A program made the translations under genes and the position numbers. Under the pieces are notes generated by a model. The model searched no databases and had not been told where the DNA came from. It worked only from the letters and a program-made list of their open reading frames with translations. 64,000 nucleotides of DNA, taken from an uncultured Niabella sp. Lineage in GTDB: Bacteria > Bacteroidota > Bacteroidia > Chitinophagales > Chitinophagaceae. The DNA lies in the NCBI GenBank assembly GCA_934486785.1, contig CAKSQK010000001.1, positions 496,001 through 560,000 of the forward strand. Direction: 5' to 3'. Position 1 is the first letter of the stretch, and each line of letters begins with the position of its first letter. Of this stretch, positions 43,697 to 52,494 are shown piece by piece.

Positions 43697-46213
43697 TCAA
43701 CTATTAGAACTTGTTTTATTGGCTCTTTTTATCCATTTATATCCTTCGAACCATAAAACAGAAATGGCTGCTATTAAAAAGGCAATTCCTAATTCCTTAA
43801 TTTGTAAACCGGTTACCTGAAAGAAATTGGCTATGGGCGAAATATAAAGAATGCCGAAAAGCATGACGAATGTTGCACCGATAATGATGGGGAACAAATT
43901 GTTTTTGTATTTAAAACTTTCCAAAAGGCTGTAAACAAAAGAGCGATTGACCAGGCTGAGCAAGATATTGGCAAATACCAAAGTAGTAAAAACCATCGCC
44001 CGGGTAGTTACTTCATCTCCACCTTGTAACACGGTAAATTGGTAAGCAACTAATACTCCCAACGTAATCATCAAACCCTGAACAACACTAATACTAAGTT
44101 CTTTCCAGTTCAGAAATGTTTCGGTCATTTTCCGTGGTTTCGTTTGCATCGTATTTTTTTCCATGGGTTCGTTTTCATAAACGATGGAACAAGTGGGTCC
44201 CATGATTAGTTCCAGGAAAATGACATGAACCGGTGTAAAAATATGCGGGTACACCCAACCTAAAAACAGCGGCAACGAAACCGTGAGAATAATCGGAATG
44301 TGAATGGAAATAATATATTGAATAGCTTTCTTAATGTTGGCATAAATGCGCCGACCAGCGGCAATGCCTACTACTAATTTTCCTAAATCATCATCAGTTA
44401 TCACCAGCGAAGCGGCAGCTTTTGCAATTTCCGTTCCCTTGTGTCCCATTGCTACGCCAATATGTGCAGCTTTTAGCGCGGGGGCGTCGTTAACGCCATC
44501 GCCCAGCATTGCCACCACTTCTTCATCTTTTTTAAGCGCGTTAACCATTCGCAATTTGGCTTCTGGAAACATACGCGTAAACAAAGTCGTTTTTCTTGAC
44601 AATTCAATCAGCTCCGGCTCGGTGTGATAAAGGATTTCATTACCATTTACCGCCGGGTTTTCGTTCATAATTCCCGCTTGTTGCGCAATGGCATGGGTGG
44701 TATCTGCATGGTCACCTGTGATCACTTTCACTTTAATTCCGGCATCATAAATATGTTGAAACACTTCGCGGATGCCTTTTTTGGGTGGATCGTAAAAAAC
44801 GGTAAGTCCTAAAAATTCAAAATTGAAATCCTGTTGTTTTTCGGGAAAGCTGCTGCCTTTAAAATCAGCTTTGGCAACGGCCAACAGGCGATAGCCTTGT
44901 TTTCCTAAACTTTTTATTTGATGGCGCAGCTTGGTTTTTTCTTCTTCAGGTATTTTGGAAACGGCCAGCAGGGCTTCGGGCGCGCCTTTCGCGGCAATGA
45001 TCCGCTCTTCCGATGCGTTCTCAAAAAGATGTGTCATCATCGGAGGCTTGCCTCGCAACGGATACTCATGGGACATTTGAAAATCTTTTCGCAAATCTTT
45101 GGTTTGTGTTTGCGCATATACCCGATGCAAAGTGGTTTCCATCGGGTCAAACGGAGCGGGTTCGCTGCTCCACATCGCATATTGAATCAACTCAGAAAGT
45201 GCAGGATCATCAAACTGGTTATCTTCATAAATTTTATTTGTCTGGTAATCATAAAGCGCTTTTAACTGCATTGAATTTTCAGTGATTGTTCCGGTTTTAT
45301 CGGTGCAAATCACGGTGGTGCTACCCAATGTTTCCACCACAGCGCTTCGTTTTACGATGATGCCTTCCCGCATCAGTTTCCAGGCGCCGAGCGCCATAAA
45401 AGTGGTAAATGCAACAGGAATTTCTTCCGGCAAAATGGACATTGCCATGGTAAGGCCGACCAACAGACTTTCCAGCAGATCACGCGATTTCCAAAAACTG
45501 AAACCCCAAACGAATAAGAAAACCACAACGCCGATCACGGCCATCCATTTAACGAATTTGGTGATTTGCGTTTGCAGGGGCGATCGTTCTTCTTTAATAT
45601 CTTTTATTGATTGCCCGATTTTACCCAGTTTGGTTTCATCACCAATTTTTTCCACTTCAAAAACTGCCAAACCCGATACAACCACCGTTCCGCTGTACAC
45701 GTTTCGGTCTTCGGTTCCCTGGTTTTTAAACACTGAAAAACTCTCGCCTGTAAGCGATGCTTCATTAACCGAAAAATCATTGCTGTGCACAATTTTTCCA
45801 TCAGCATTGATCATTTTGCCTTCTTCAATAATACACAAATCGCCAACAGCAATTTCATGTGTGGGAATTTGTATGATCTTAGCATTGCGGATGACCGTGC
45901 TCTGCGGTTCGTTCAGTTTTTCTAATGCTTCTAAAGCTTTTTTACTTCTATTATCCTGATAAAAAGAAATGGCAGACACCGCTACAATTGCAATGAACAT
46001 AAATAACGCCTCGCCATAGTCACCCACTAACAGGTAAATGGCTGAAATAGCAAACAACAAAATAAGCATGGGCTCCTTTACAATATCAAGTAAAAGAGTG
46101 ATCCAGGAGCTTTGCGGAGCAGCATTCATTTTATTATACCCATACTTATCCTGAGAAGTTGCCAGTTCGGCATCATTCAAACCTGTAAGATGTTGTGGAA
46201 TGTTATACGACAT
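43697..46213 (-). CDS. cation-transporting P-type ATPase (P2-like)
   Basis: 838 residues. Phosphorylation motif CTDKTGTITEN with D305, TGES in NEASLTGESFSV, the nucleotide domain KGAPEALL, and TGDHADTTHAIA and MLGDGVNDAPALKAAHIGVAMG are all present, with about ten membrane segments. Membrane helix 4 reads SILPEEIPVAF rather than the PEGLP of classic calcium pumps, so the ion (calcium or another cation) is uncertain. The 293-bp gap before it (46214-46506) shows no convincing gene. Its 3' end is 5 bp from convergent kdsB. Confidence 0.92.
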   Translation of the reverse strand: MSYNIPQHLTGLNDAELATSQDKYGYNKMNAAPQSSWITLLLDIVKEPMLILLFAISAIYLLVGDYGEALFMFIAIVAVSAISFYQDNRSKKALEALEKLNEPQSTVIRNAKIIQIPTHEIAVGDLCIIEEGKMINADGKIVHSNDFSVNEASLTGESFSVFKNQGTEDRNVYSGTVVVSGLAVFEVEKIGDETKLGKIGQSIKDIKEERSPLQTQITKFVKWMAVIGVVVFLFVWGFSFWKSRDLLESLLVGLTMAMSILPEEIPVAFTTFMALGAWKLMREGIIVKRSAVVETLGSTTVICTDKTGTITENSMQLKALYDYQTNKIYEDNQFDDPALSELIQYAMWSSEPAPFDPMETTLHRVYAQTQTKDLRKDFQMSHEYPLRGKPPMMTHLFENASEERIIAAKGAPEALLAVSKIPEEEKTKLRHQIKSLGKQGYRLLAVAKADFKGSSFPEKQQDFNFEFLGLTVFYDPPKKGIREVFQHIYDAGIKVKVITGDHADTTHAIAQQAGIMNENPAVNGNEILYHTEPELIELSRKTTLFTRMFPEAKLRMVNALKKDEEVVAMLGDGVNDAPALKAAHIGVAMGHKGTEIAKAAASLVITDDDLGKLVVGIAAGRRIYANIKKAIQYIISIHIPIILTVSLPLFLGWVYPHIFTPVHVIFLELIMGPTCSIVYENEPMEKNTMQTKPRKMTETFLNWKELSISVVQGLMITLGVLVAYQFTVLQGGDEVTTRAMVFTTLVFANILLSLVNRSFVYSLLESFKYKNNLFPIIIGATFVMLFGILYISPIANFFQVTGLQIKELGIAFLIAAISVLWFEGYKWIKRANKTSSNS

Positions 46214-46506
46214 GGGTTTTATAGTTGTTATAGTTTTAATATTCAGCTAATGGTACTGCAGTTATACATTTGCCTGATTACAACCAGGGCTTGCTGTTGT
46301 GCAGGAAGTTTCAATATCCTTGCTGGAGCCTTTGATTGACATGGTGTTGAAGGTAACAACAAAAATTGAATAGAAATCCGCCGGCTGCATATGAGAGCTG
46401 ATAGTAATTTGAAGCTGAGAATATATTTTCTGTCAGCATAGCAGCAGTGTACGAGAATGATTGGTATAAAGTGAGCTCGTTGCGGATTGTGTTAGTTGTC
46501 CTGTCA

Positions 46507-48993
46507 TTACGCTGCTTTCTGTTTGTAAAGATGTTCTTGAAATTCTATAAACAGTCTGCTGATGTTTGCCACGTCTCCCAAAATTTCTTTTGCATCTTCT
46601 AAAGATTGATACTTGTTTGTCAGTAAGATTGGTAGCTTCTCCTGGTCGAGTTCGTCCACGCCTGTTTCAATGTATTTGCTCAAAACGAAAGTGATAAACT
46701 CTTTTTGTTTGTCGTTGAGTAAGGCAAAAATTGTCGCTTCGGCAGCTTTGGCTCTGGCTTCTCTTGTCATTGCGATATAGTCGCCATTGAAAACGTATTC
46801 CAACACATCATACAAGTCGCTTTTTTCCATATCTACTAACTTTTGTAAAGTCAGTAAATCGTCTTTCGGGAAACCTGCTGATTCCAAATTCTCCAACAAA
46901 ACTTTTCTTGTCAATGGATTGCTCCAAAGTTTCCGTAATTCTTCTTCGTCTTTGAAAAGTTTGGGCAACTCGCCAAACAGATTATTCAAAAATTCTTCTG
47001 CTGAAATCGGTTTACCGTCCGCACTCCAAAACGAAGTAGAAATCATTGATTGTATTTCTCTTTCTTTTCCGTTTTTCAGTTTGATTTTTACTTTCTTCTT
47101 ACACACACAAGGACGCTGTCCGCATTTCTCACAAGGTTGTGGCGGTTGTTTTTCGCAAACGCAAGGTCTTTCTCCGCAAACTGGACAAGGTCTTGGCGGC
47201 ACATACTCACATTCACACGGATTTTGACCGCACTTTTTGCAAGGTTCTTCTTCGCTTGGTGGTCCATCCCATTCAGGGTCATTAAACTTTTGATACGCAT
47301 CTACAAAGTCGTAAATGGTGAAAAACGCTTTGCCGTCAAATAAACGTGTGCCACGTCCAACGATTTGTTTAAACTCAATCATTGAATTGACAGGACGAAA
47401 CAAAACGATATTGCGAATGTTACGTGCATCAACTCCTGTGGAGAGTTTTTGCGAAGTAGTTAAAATGGTTGGGATTGTTTTTTCGTTGTCCTGAAATTCA
47501 CGCAACAATCTTTCGCCTTCTTCTCCGTCATTGGCAGTAACACGAACACAATAAAACGGGTCTTTGCTCTTGGCATTTTGATTTACTAAATCTCTTATCA
47601 ATGCTGCGTGTCCTTGATTGGCACAAAAGATAATTGCCTTTTCGTTTTGGTTGGCTTCATCTAAAAAGATGTTTACCCGCTTGGCTTCCCGTTCTACAAT
47701 TTCAATGGTGCGGTTAAAGTCTTTTTCTTCATACAACTTGCCTTCTTCAATTTCTCCTTCTACAATCGTATCGTCCGAAGTGTAGCGGTAATCGTCCAAC
47801 GTAGTTTTGATGCGTTTTACTTTGAATGGCGTTAAGAAACCGTCATTAATGCCTTCTTTCAGCGAATAGATGTAAACCGGTTCGCCAAAATATTTGTAAG
47901 TGTCCACATTGTCTTTACGCTTGGGTGTGGCGGTTAAACCCAATTGCACTGCCGGACTGAAATACTCCAGAATGCCCCGCCAATTGCTTTCATCATTCGC
48001 TCCACCACGGTGGCACTCGTCAATGATGATGAAATCGAAGTAATCGTTTGGATATAATTGATAGTTGACAACGGGAAATTGATAATTATTTGAAGGTTCA
48101 GCAGCAATGCTTGTAGATATTCTTTCATTGTCCATTTTCAATTCCGCATTGTCCAAAGGAGAAGTCATAAAGGTTTGAAAAATGGTAAAGAAAATACTTC
48201 CGTTGGTGGGCACTTTTCCGCTTTTCTTTATTTCGTTGGGTTTTATCCGCACCAAAGCATCTTCGGGAAATGCCGAAAAGGAGTTGTAGGCTTGGTCGGC
48301 TAATATGTTCCTGTCTGCTAAAAATAAAATTCTCGGTCTTCTCGGAACGTAGTCTGAGCCTAACGAAGACAAGTTCCAACGGGTCTGAAAAAGTTTCCAC
48401 GCAATCTGAAAGGCAATAGCTGTTTTACCTGTTCCGGTAGCAAGTGTAAGTAATATACGGTCTTTGTTTTGCGCTATGGCTTCAACGGTGCGTTGAACGG
48501 CAATTTCCTGATAGTATCGTAACTGCCAACTTCCGCTTTTATCTTCAAAGGGAACATTGGCAAATTTTTCTCTCCACACTTCGGCAGGCTCAGTTTCCGA
48601 ACTTTTAGGAAAGGTTTTATCCCAAAGTTCATCAGGGCTTAGAAAGTCTGTTACCAAACCTTCTTCGCCCGATTTCATACAGATTTGGTAAATGGCTAAG
48701 CCGTTGGTGCTGTAGGTGGTTTCTAATTTTAGTTTCTCCGCATATTTCTTGGCTTGCATTACGCCTTCGCCAACTTCCAATTCATCACTTTTAGCTTCTA
48801 CCACAGCCAATTTGATGCCTTTGTAAACCAACACATAATCGGCAATTTCCTTTTTACCCCTGCCACCACCTGTTTGAATTTTACCTGCCGTTATGTTGTA
48901 TTCACGAAGGACTTTAGAGCCTTCCACAACGCCCCAACCACAAGCCTTTAGCATTGGGTCTATGAGTTCTGCTCTTGTTTCTGCTTCGTTCAT
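46507..48993 (-). CDS. hsdR: type I restriction endonuclease subunit R with cysteine-rich insert
   Basis: 828 residues of the EcoEI/type IB style. N-terminal nuclease: IADYVLVYKGIKLAVVEAKSDE. Motor: LATGTGKTAIAFQIAW (motif I), IIDECHRGG (motif II), LGLTATPKR (motif III) and QIVGRGTRLFDGK (motif VI). Residues 585-631 contain three tandem CxxCGxxPCxCE units (12 cysteines) between the motor and the C-terminal helical domain. HsdR cuts unmodified DNA after ATP-driven translocation, in complex with HsdM and HsdS encoded upstream in the same island. Confidence 0.93.
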   Translation of the reverse strand: MNEAETRAELIDPMLKACGWGVVEGSKVLREYNITAGKIQTGGGRGKKEIADYVLVYKGIKLAVVEAKSDELEVGEGVMQAKKYAEKLKLETTYSTNGLAIYQICMKSGEEGLVTDFLSPDELWDKTFPKSSETEPAEVWREKFANVPFEDKSGSWQLRYYQEIAVQRTVEAIAQNKDRILLTLATGTGKTAIAFQIAWKLFQTRWNLSSLGSDYVPRRPRILFLADRNILADQAYNSFSAFPEDALVRIKPNEIKKSGKVPTNGSIFFTIFQTFMTSPLDNAELKMDNERISTSIAAEPSNNYQFPVVNYQLYPNDYFDFIIIDECHRGGANDESNWRGILEYFSPAVQLGLTATPKRKDNVDTYKYFGEPVYIYSLKEGINDGFLTPFKVKRIKTTLDDYRYTSDDTIVEGEIEEGKLYEEKDFNRTIEIVEREAKRVNIFLDEANQNEKAIIFCANQGHAALIRDLVNQNAKSKDPFYCVRVTANDGEEGERLLREFQDNEKTIPTILTTSQKLSTGVDARNIRNIVLFRPVNSMIEFKQIVGRGTRLFDGKAFFTIYDFVDAYQKFNDPEWDGPPSEEEPCKKCGQNPCECEYVPPRPCPVCGERPCVCEKQPPQPCEKCGQRPCVCKKKVKIKLKNGKEREIQSMISTSFWSADGKPISAEEFLNNLFGELPKLFKDEEELRKLWSNPLTRKVLLENLESAGFPKDDLLTLQKLVDMEKSDLYDVLEYVFNGDYIAMTREARAKAAEATIFALLNDKQKEFITFVLSKYIETGVDELDQEKLPILLTNKYQSLEDAKEILGDVANISRLFIEFQEHLYKQKAA

Positions 48994-49043
48994 AAATTCT
49001 CTTTTAAAGCATATTTAGTTTTGCTTACTTCTTTTTAATTAAT

Positions 49044-49070
49044 ACAAGTGAATGATTTTCAGTCACTTGT
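49044..49070. repeat. 8-bp inverted repeat upstream of hsdR
   Basis: ACAAGTGA (49044-49051) and TCACTTGT (49063-49070), 11-nt loop. On the plus strand it is followed by CTTTTT; on the coding (minus) strand it lacks a T run. It could be a regulatory hairpin between the ATPase gene and hsdR. Confidence 0.5.
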
Positions 49071-49083
49071 CTTTTTAAAACGG

Positions 49084-49144
49084 TTCTATAAAGTGAATTC
49101 TATAAAGTAAAACATCGTTTTCTTACATCTTTTGCTTTATAGAA
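49084..49144. repeat. TTCTATAAAGT direct repeats with an inverted third copy
   Basis: TTCTATAAAGT occurs at 49084-49094 and again at 49098-49108 (14-bp period); GCTTTATAGAA at 49134-49144 is an inverted 10/11 copy inside the 3' end of the ATPase gene. Spacing suggests a protein binding site controlling hsdR, or slippage duplication. Confidence 0.5.
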
Positions 49145-50769
49145 TATTTTGCCCATCGTTTACTACCAACAATAATCAAAATGTCTCTTGAAACCATACT
49201 TTTTAAAATTCTCTTCACAGTATGCTCATTGATTTCCTTGCCAATTCTTTGATGAATTTCTCCAAAACCGCTATTCGGATATGCTGTCAAATCTTTATAA
49301 ATCAATTCTTCTAAACGGTAATCTTCAATGTTTTTAAGATTAGTTTTTCCCTTGAAATTGATTTTTCGGATAAATTCAGGATTTACCGCATATTGAGTTC
49401 CTTTCCCTTTGCCCGTTTTTACAACCAATTCCAAATCAATCAATCTGCCCAACCAATTTCTTAATCCTACTTCTTCATTTTGATTAAGAATGTTAGATAT
49501 TTCAAGAGCTGTGTAAGACTGTTGTTGTGCCAATAAGCCTAATGAAATTAGTTCTTTTTGTTTTAACGAAAACTCATTGCTTGCTTTATCCATCAATCTC
49601 ACCACTTCTTTGCTCACAAATTGTTTTTTCACAATCACAGTAACCCGCTCGTCAGTTTCTTTTACAATGGGTAGAGGCTTTCCTGAACCTAAAAGTTTAG
49701 CATAAACCAAATCATAGCCGCTACCTTCTTTTTCCATTAAGCCTAAATCATAAAATATTTTGGAAAGGTGTTCATTTCTTCTAATCGATTGACTTAATAT
49801 ATTTTTGGGTGTTACTCCAAATGGTAATCGTCCCGGGCTATGGATTTCCATTCTATCAGGGAAAATATTGATAAAAATATCGCCCCGAGTGGTGTATGTT
49901 CTATGAACCAATGCATTCACCACCAATTCTCTGACTACTTCAATCGGGAAAAATGGGATATTTTTTCGGAACATCCCTTCTGATACTTCCACGCTTTCCT
50001 GCCAATCAGGAACATCGTTCAAAACTCTTTCTAATAGCTCTTTGGGATTGGCGAAATAATCATCTAAAAGCAACTTCCATACTTTTTCATCCTTGTCATC
50101 ATATCGAATGACTTGTATGGCAGGTGGATACAAAAGCGAAGCCCTATCGTTGCGTTGGCCTATCCATAAAATACCCAAATTGGTTAAAAAGCCATTCTTT
50201 TGGATAAAGTAGAAATCTAGTATTTCTTCATCATCCATTTCTTTGATAAAGCGACTTACCCGTTGTGAGTTTCTGATGTCATATAGAAAAGTCCTTCTTT
50301 TTGCTTCATCAAATTGAAATGCAGGAACCTTTTTGGTGGTTTGCTCTTCCCAAACAAAAGCGTTTTTATCAGCTGCCAAACGGGCCATTTCATCAGGAGG
50401 CACAGGCTTACATTCATCGTGAACCCTTACATAATACTTGCCATCGGTAGTAGATGCAATGGTTTGTGCGTTTCTGAAAATCTGTACTTGAATATACTCG
50501 GCTTTATTCTCAGCAGTTTCAATGGTTACGGCAATACCTACATTAACTGTCCTGTGTGCAATGTTTTTCTGAATAATATCAGGAAAGTTTCTATCGGTTA
50601 TTATCTGTTTTTCGGGTGGGAGAGTTGCTTTGTCTTCAATGCCAATATAGATAAAACCGCCCTGTCCATTGGCAAAACAAACACAATCTTTGGCCAGCTC
50701 ATTCCAATCGGTGTTTTTGCCGTTTAGGAATTTGAGTGATTTCTTATCTATGTTTTTATTTTCTTCCAT
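49123..50769 (-). CDS. AlbA_2/Schlafen-like domain protein with HATPase_c_4 and winged helix
   Basis: 548 residues. Domain order: AlbA_2 (about 8-130, with CVCFANGQGGFIYIGIED), a middle region, an HATPase_c_4-like domain (about 270-370: VVRELVVNALVHRTYTTRGDIFINIF, HSPGRLPFGVTP, and LMEKEGSGYDLV), and a C-terminal part with winged-helix features. Such proteins are called ATP-dependent DNA helicase/RNA-binding regulators and are frequent in defence islands, but have no agreed function. It lies between hsdS and hsdR, 27 bp after the GxxExxY gene. Confidence 0.85.
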   Translation of the reverse strand: MEENKNIDKKSLKFLNGKNTDWNELAKDCVCFANGQGGFIYIGIEDKATLPPEKQIITDRNFPDIIQKNIAHRTVNVGIAVTIETAENKAEYIQVQIFRNAQTIASTTDGKYYVRVHDECKPVPPDEMARLAADKNAFVWEEQTTKKVPAFQFDEAKRRTFLYDIRNSQRVSRFIKEMDDEEILDFYFIQKNGFLTNLGILWIGQRNDRASLLYPPAIQVIRYDDKDEKVWKLLLDDYFANPKELLERVLNDVPDWQESVEVSEGMFRKNIPFFPIEVVRELVVNALVHRTYTTRGDIFINIFPDRMEIHSPGRLPFGVTPKNILSQSIRRNEHLSKIFYDLGLMEKEGSGYDLVYAKLLGSGKPLPIVKETDERVTVIVKKQFVSKEVVRLMDKASNEFSLKQKELISLGLLAQQQSYTALEISNILNQNEEVGLRNWLGRLIDLELVVKTGKGKGTQYAVNPEFIRKINFKGKTNLKNIEDYRLEELIYKDLTAYPNSGFGEIHQRIGKEINEHTVKRILKSMVSRDILIIVGSKRWAKYSIKQKM

Positions 50770-50796
50770 TATCGTCTGAACCGTGATTATGCTTGA

Positions 50797-51180
50797 TTAA
50801 CTTGATTGCTTGATTTTATTATTGTGTACTCGTTTGAACTGTAAACTTTTTGATCCAAAATTGATTAACAGACCAATTTCCAAATTGTAGGCTTCCAAAT
50901 AATTCATTGCTTGTGCTAAATGCACATCTTCCAAATTAATGATGGCTTTTATTTCCACCATTATTTTGTTCTCAACAAAAAAATCAACCCTGCGTGTGCC
51001 TACGTCATATCCTTTGTAAACCAAAGGCATTTCTTGTTCTCTGACAAATTCAATGTTTTGCAATTGCATTTCAATTGCCAAAGCTCTTTGATACACAACT
51101 TCCTGAAAACCATTACCCAAATGCTTATGCACTTCCATTGCGGCTCCTATGATTTTATGGGTTAAGTCTTGTTCTTTCAT
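50797..51180 (-). CDS. GxxExxY family protein (PD-(D/E)XK-like)
   Basis: 127 residues. GNGFQEVVYQRALAIEM carries the name-giving motif (G-x-x-E-x-x-Y, here G19-F-Q-E-V-V-Y), followed by RRVDFFVENKIMVEIKAI, the D...E-x-K nuclease-like core, and LNYLEAYNLEIGLLINFGSKSLQFKRV. The family resembles endonuclease folds but activity has not been assigned. It sits 27 bp after hsdS, inside the restriction operon. Confidence 0.88.
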   Translation of the reverse strand: MKEQDLTHKIIGAAMEVHKHLGNGFQEVVYQRALAIEMQLQNIEFVREQEMPLVYKGYDVGTRRVDFFVENKIMVEIKAIINLEDVHLAQAMNYLEAYNLEIGLLINFGSKSLQFKRVHNNKIKQSS

Positions 51181-51207
51181 TGTCTTTCCTTTTGTCTTGA
51201 ACCTTGA

Positions 51208-52494
51208 TTATACTTGATTTACTTGATTGCTTGATTTTTCTTTAATCTTGGTAATCTGCGAATCCTTAAAATCAAGGTTCAGACCGCCACTAAACGCCTT
51301 TTGCAAGATGGATTTTTTCAATTCCTCCAAATCAGCAATTTTCTTTTGATACACCGCTTCCAACTTTTGTGTTTCGGCTCGCAGGGCGTCTAATTGGCGG
51401 ACGATGGCTTGTTGTTCTTTGAGAGATGGATAAGGAGTGAGAATTTTCCTTAAATCTCCAATGTTGATTTGCATTAATGCTGCACCGTAGGTTTTTGCTC
51501 TAATTTGCTTTTGCACATAGTTTGAAATAAGTAAATAATATCCAAATTCCTGATTGAGTATTTTTGGATTGAAACGAATAGGAACAATACCCCTTGTTAC
51601 ATTCGCATCTTTGAGTTCAGGTGTAGCAATTGAAACAACACCAGTTGTTCCCCGAACACATAACAAAAGTTCATCTCCAATTAATTTTGTTCTCTTGTAA
51701 CCATCAGCCAATTTCGGGTCTATTCTTTTTAATCCTTCAACTTTAATGTATCTGCTTGTCAAGTCAGTTGGTCTGATTACTGGCAAGCCATTTTCAAATT
51801 CTTCACCTGGCTGAACTATTCCGTAAGAAAGAGTGCATTTTTCGTCAGCCATCTCTTCTAAAGTTCTCTCTTCCCAACCATCACCTTTCTTCTCAAACAC
51901 CCCCTGCAAATAGCTTTCAAAAAGTTCTTTGGCGTTTTTGAGGTTCTGTTCAGCATTAGCTTTTGCCTTGTATATAGCGGCAAAGCTCTCGTCTAAAATG
52001 GAAACAATTCGTTGTTGTTCGGGTAGAGGAAGTTTTGGAAACTTTTCAGATTTATAGTCTTTAAAATAGATGTGAGGAATTGTACTTCCATTTTTGTGCT
52101 TTTCAAAGTCAATTCCTTCTAAAAAGTATTTGATGAAATCAATATCAAAACCATTTTTAGGAATTAAATACTGCATTGTTGCAACCACTGATGATTTTGC
52201 AGGATGTTTTGAAACTCTGCCAATTCCTGCTCCGTCTTTAATGATTGCTAAATAATCTTCTTTCTGATGATAAAACGAAACATTTTGTACAAAACCTTGT
52301 GCTGCAAACACAGGATATTCCCCATCTTCATCTTTAATTTTATTCAATGAAATATTTGAGGAACCTTTTGTAACTACATCGTCTAATTGACAATATTCCC
52401 AACCGTGCTTCATATTGTCCGCATTAGGATTTTTAGGCTTAGATGATTTCAGGATTTCTTTTGTTGCAGTCATTTCTTTCATCCTATTAATCAA
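51208..52494 (-). CDS. hsdS: type I restriction-modification specificity subunit S
   Basis: 428 residues with two target-recognition domains: TRD1 about 28-155 and TRD2 about 215-350. They are separated by the conserved helices PLPEQQRIVSILDESFAAIYKAKANAEQNL and YPSLKEQQAIVRQLDALRAETQKLEAVYQKKI, which set the spacing between the two half-sites. The target sequence cannot be read from the protein. It overlaps hsdM by 8 bp, giving translational coupling. Variation in TRDs by recombination is common in this gene. Confidence 0.95.
   Translation of the reverse strand: MINRMKEMTATKEILKSSKPKNPNADNMKHGWEYCQLDDVVTKGSSNISLNKIKDEDGEYPVFAAQGFVQNVSFYHQKEDYLAIIKDGAGIGRVSKHPAKSSVVATMQYLIPKNGFDIDFIKYFLEGIDFEKHKNGSTIPHIYFKDYKSEKFPKLPLPEQQRIVSILDESFAAIYKAKANAEQNLKNAKELFESYLQGVFEKKGDGWEERTLEEMADEKCTLSYGIVQPGEEFENGLPVIRPTDLTSRYIKVEGLKRIDPKLADGYKRTKLIGDELLLCVRGTTGVVSIATPELKDANVTRGIVPIRFNPKILNQEFGYYLLISNYVQKQIRAKTYGAALMQINIGDLRKILTPYPSLKEQQAIVRQLDALRAETQKLEAVYQKKIADLEELKKSILQKAFSGGLNLDFKDSQITKIKEKSSNQVNQV

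Noticed and set aside
46262..46342. 26-codon minus-strand ORF rich in Ser/Thr/Cys (MSIKGSSKDIETSCTT...) that recalls a RiPP precursor
   Set aside because: No modification enzyme nearby, no clear ribosome-binding site or promoter; chance is likely in a 293-bp gap.
49044..49070. The hairpin as a terminator between the ATPase gene and hsdR
   Set aside because: The coding-strand side lacks a T run, so it is listed only as an inverted repeat.
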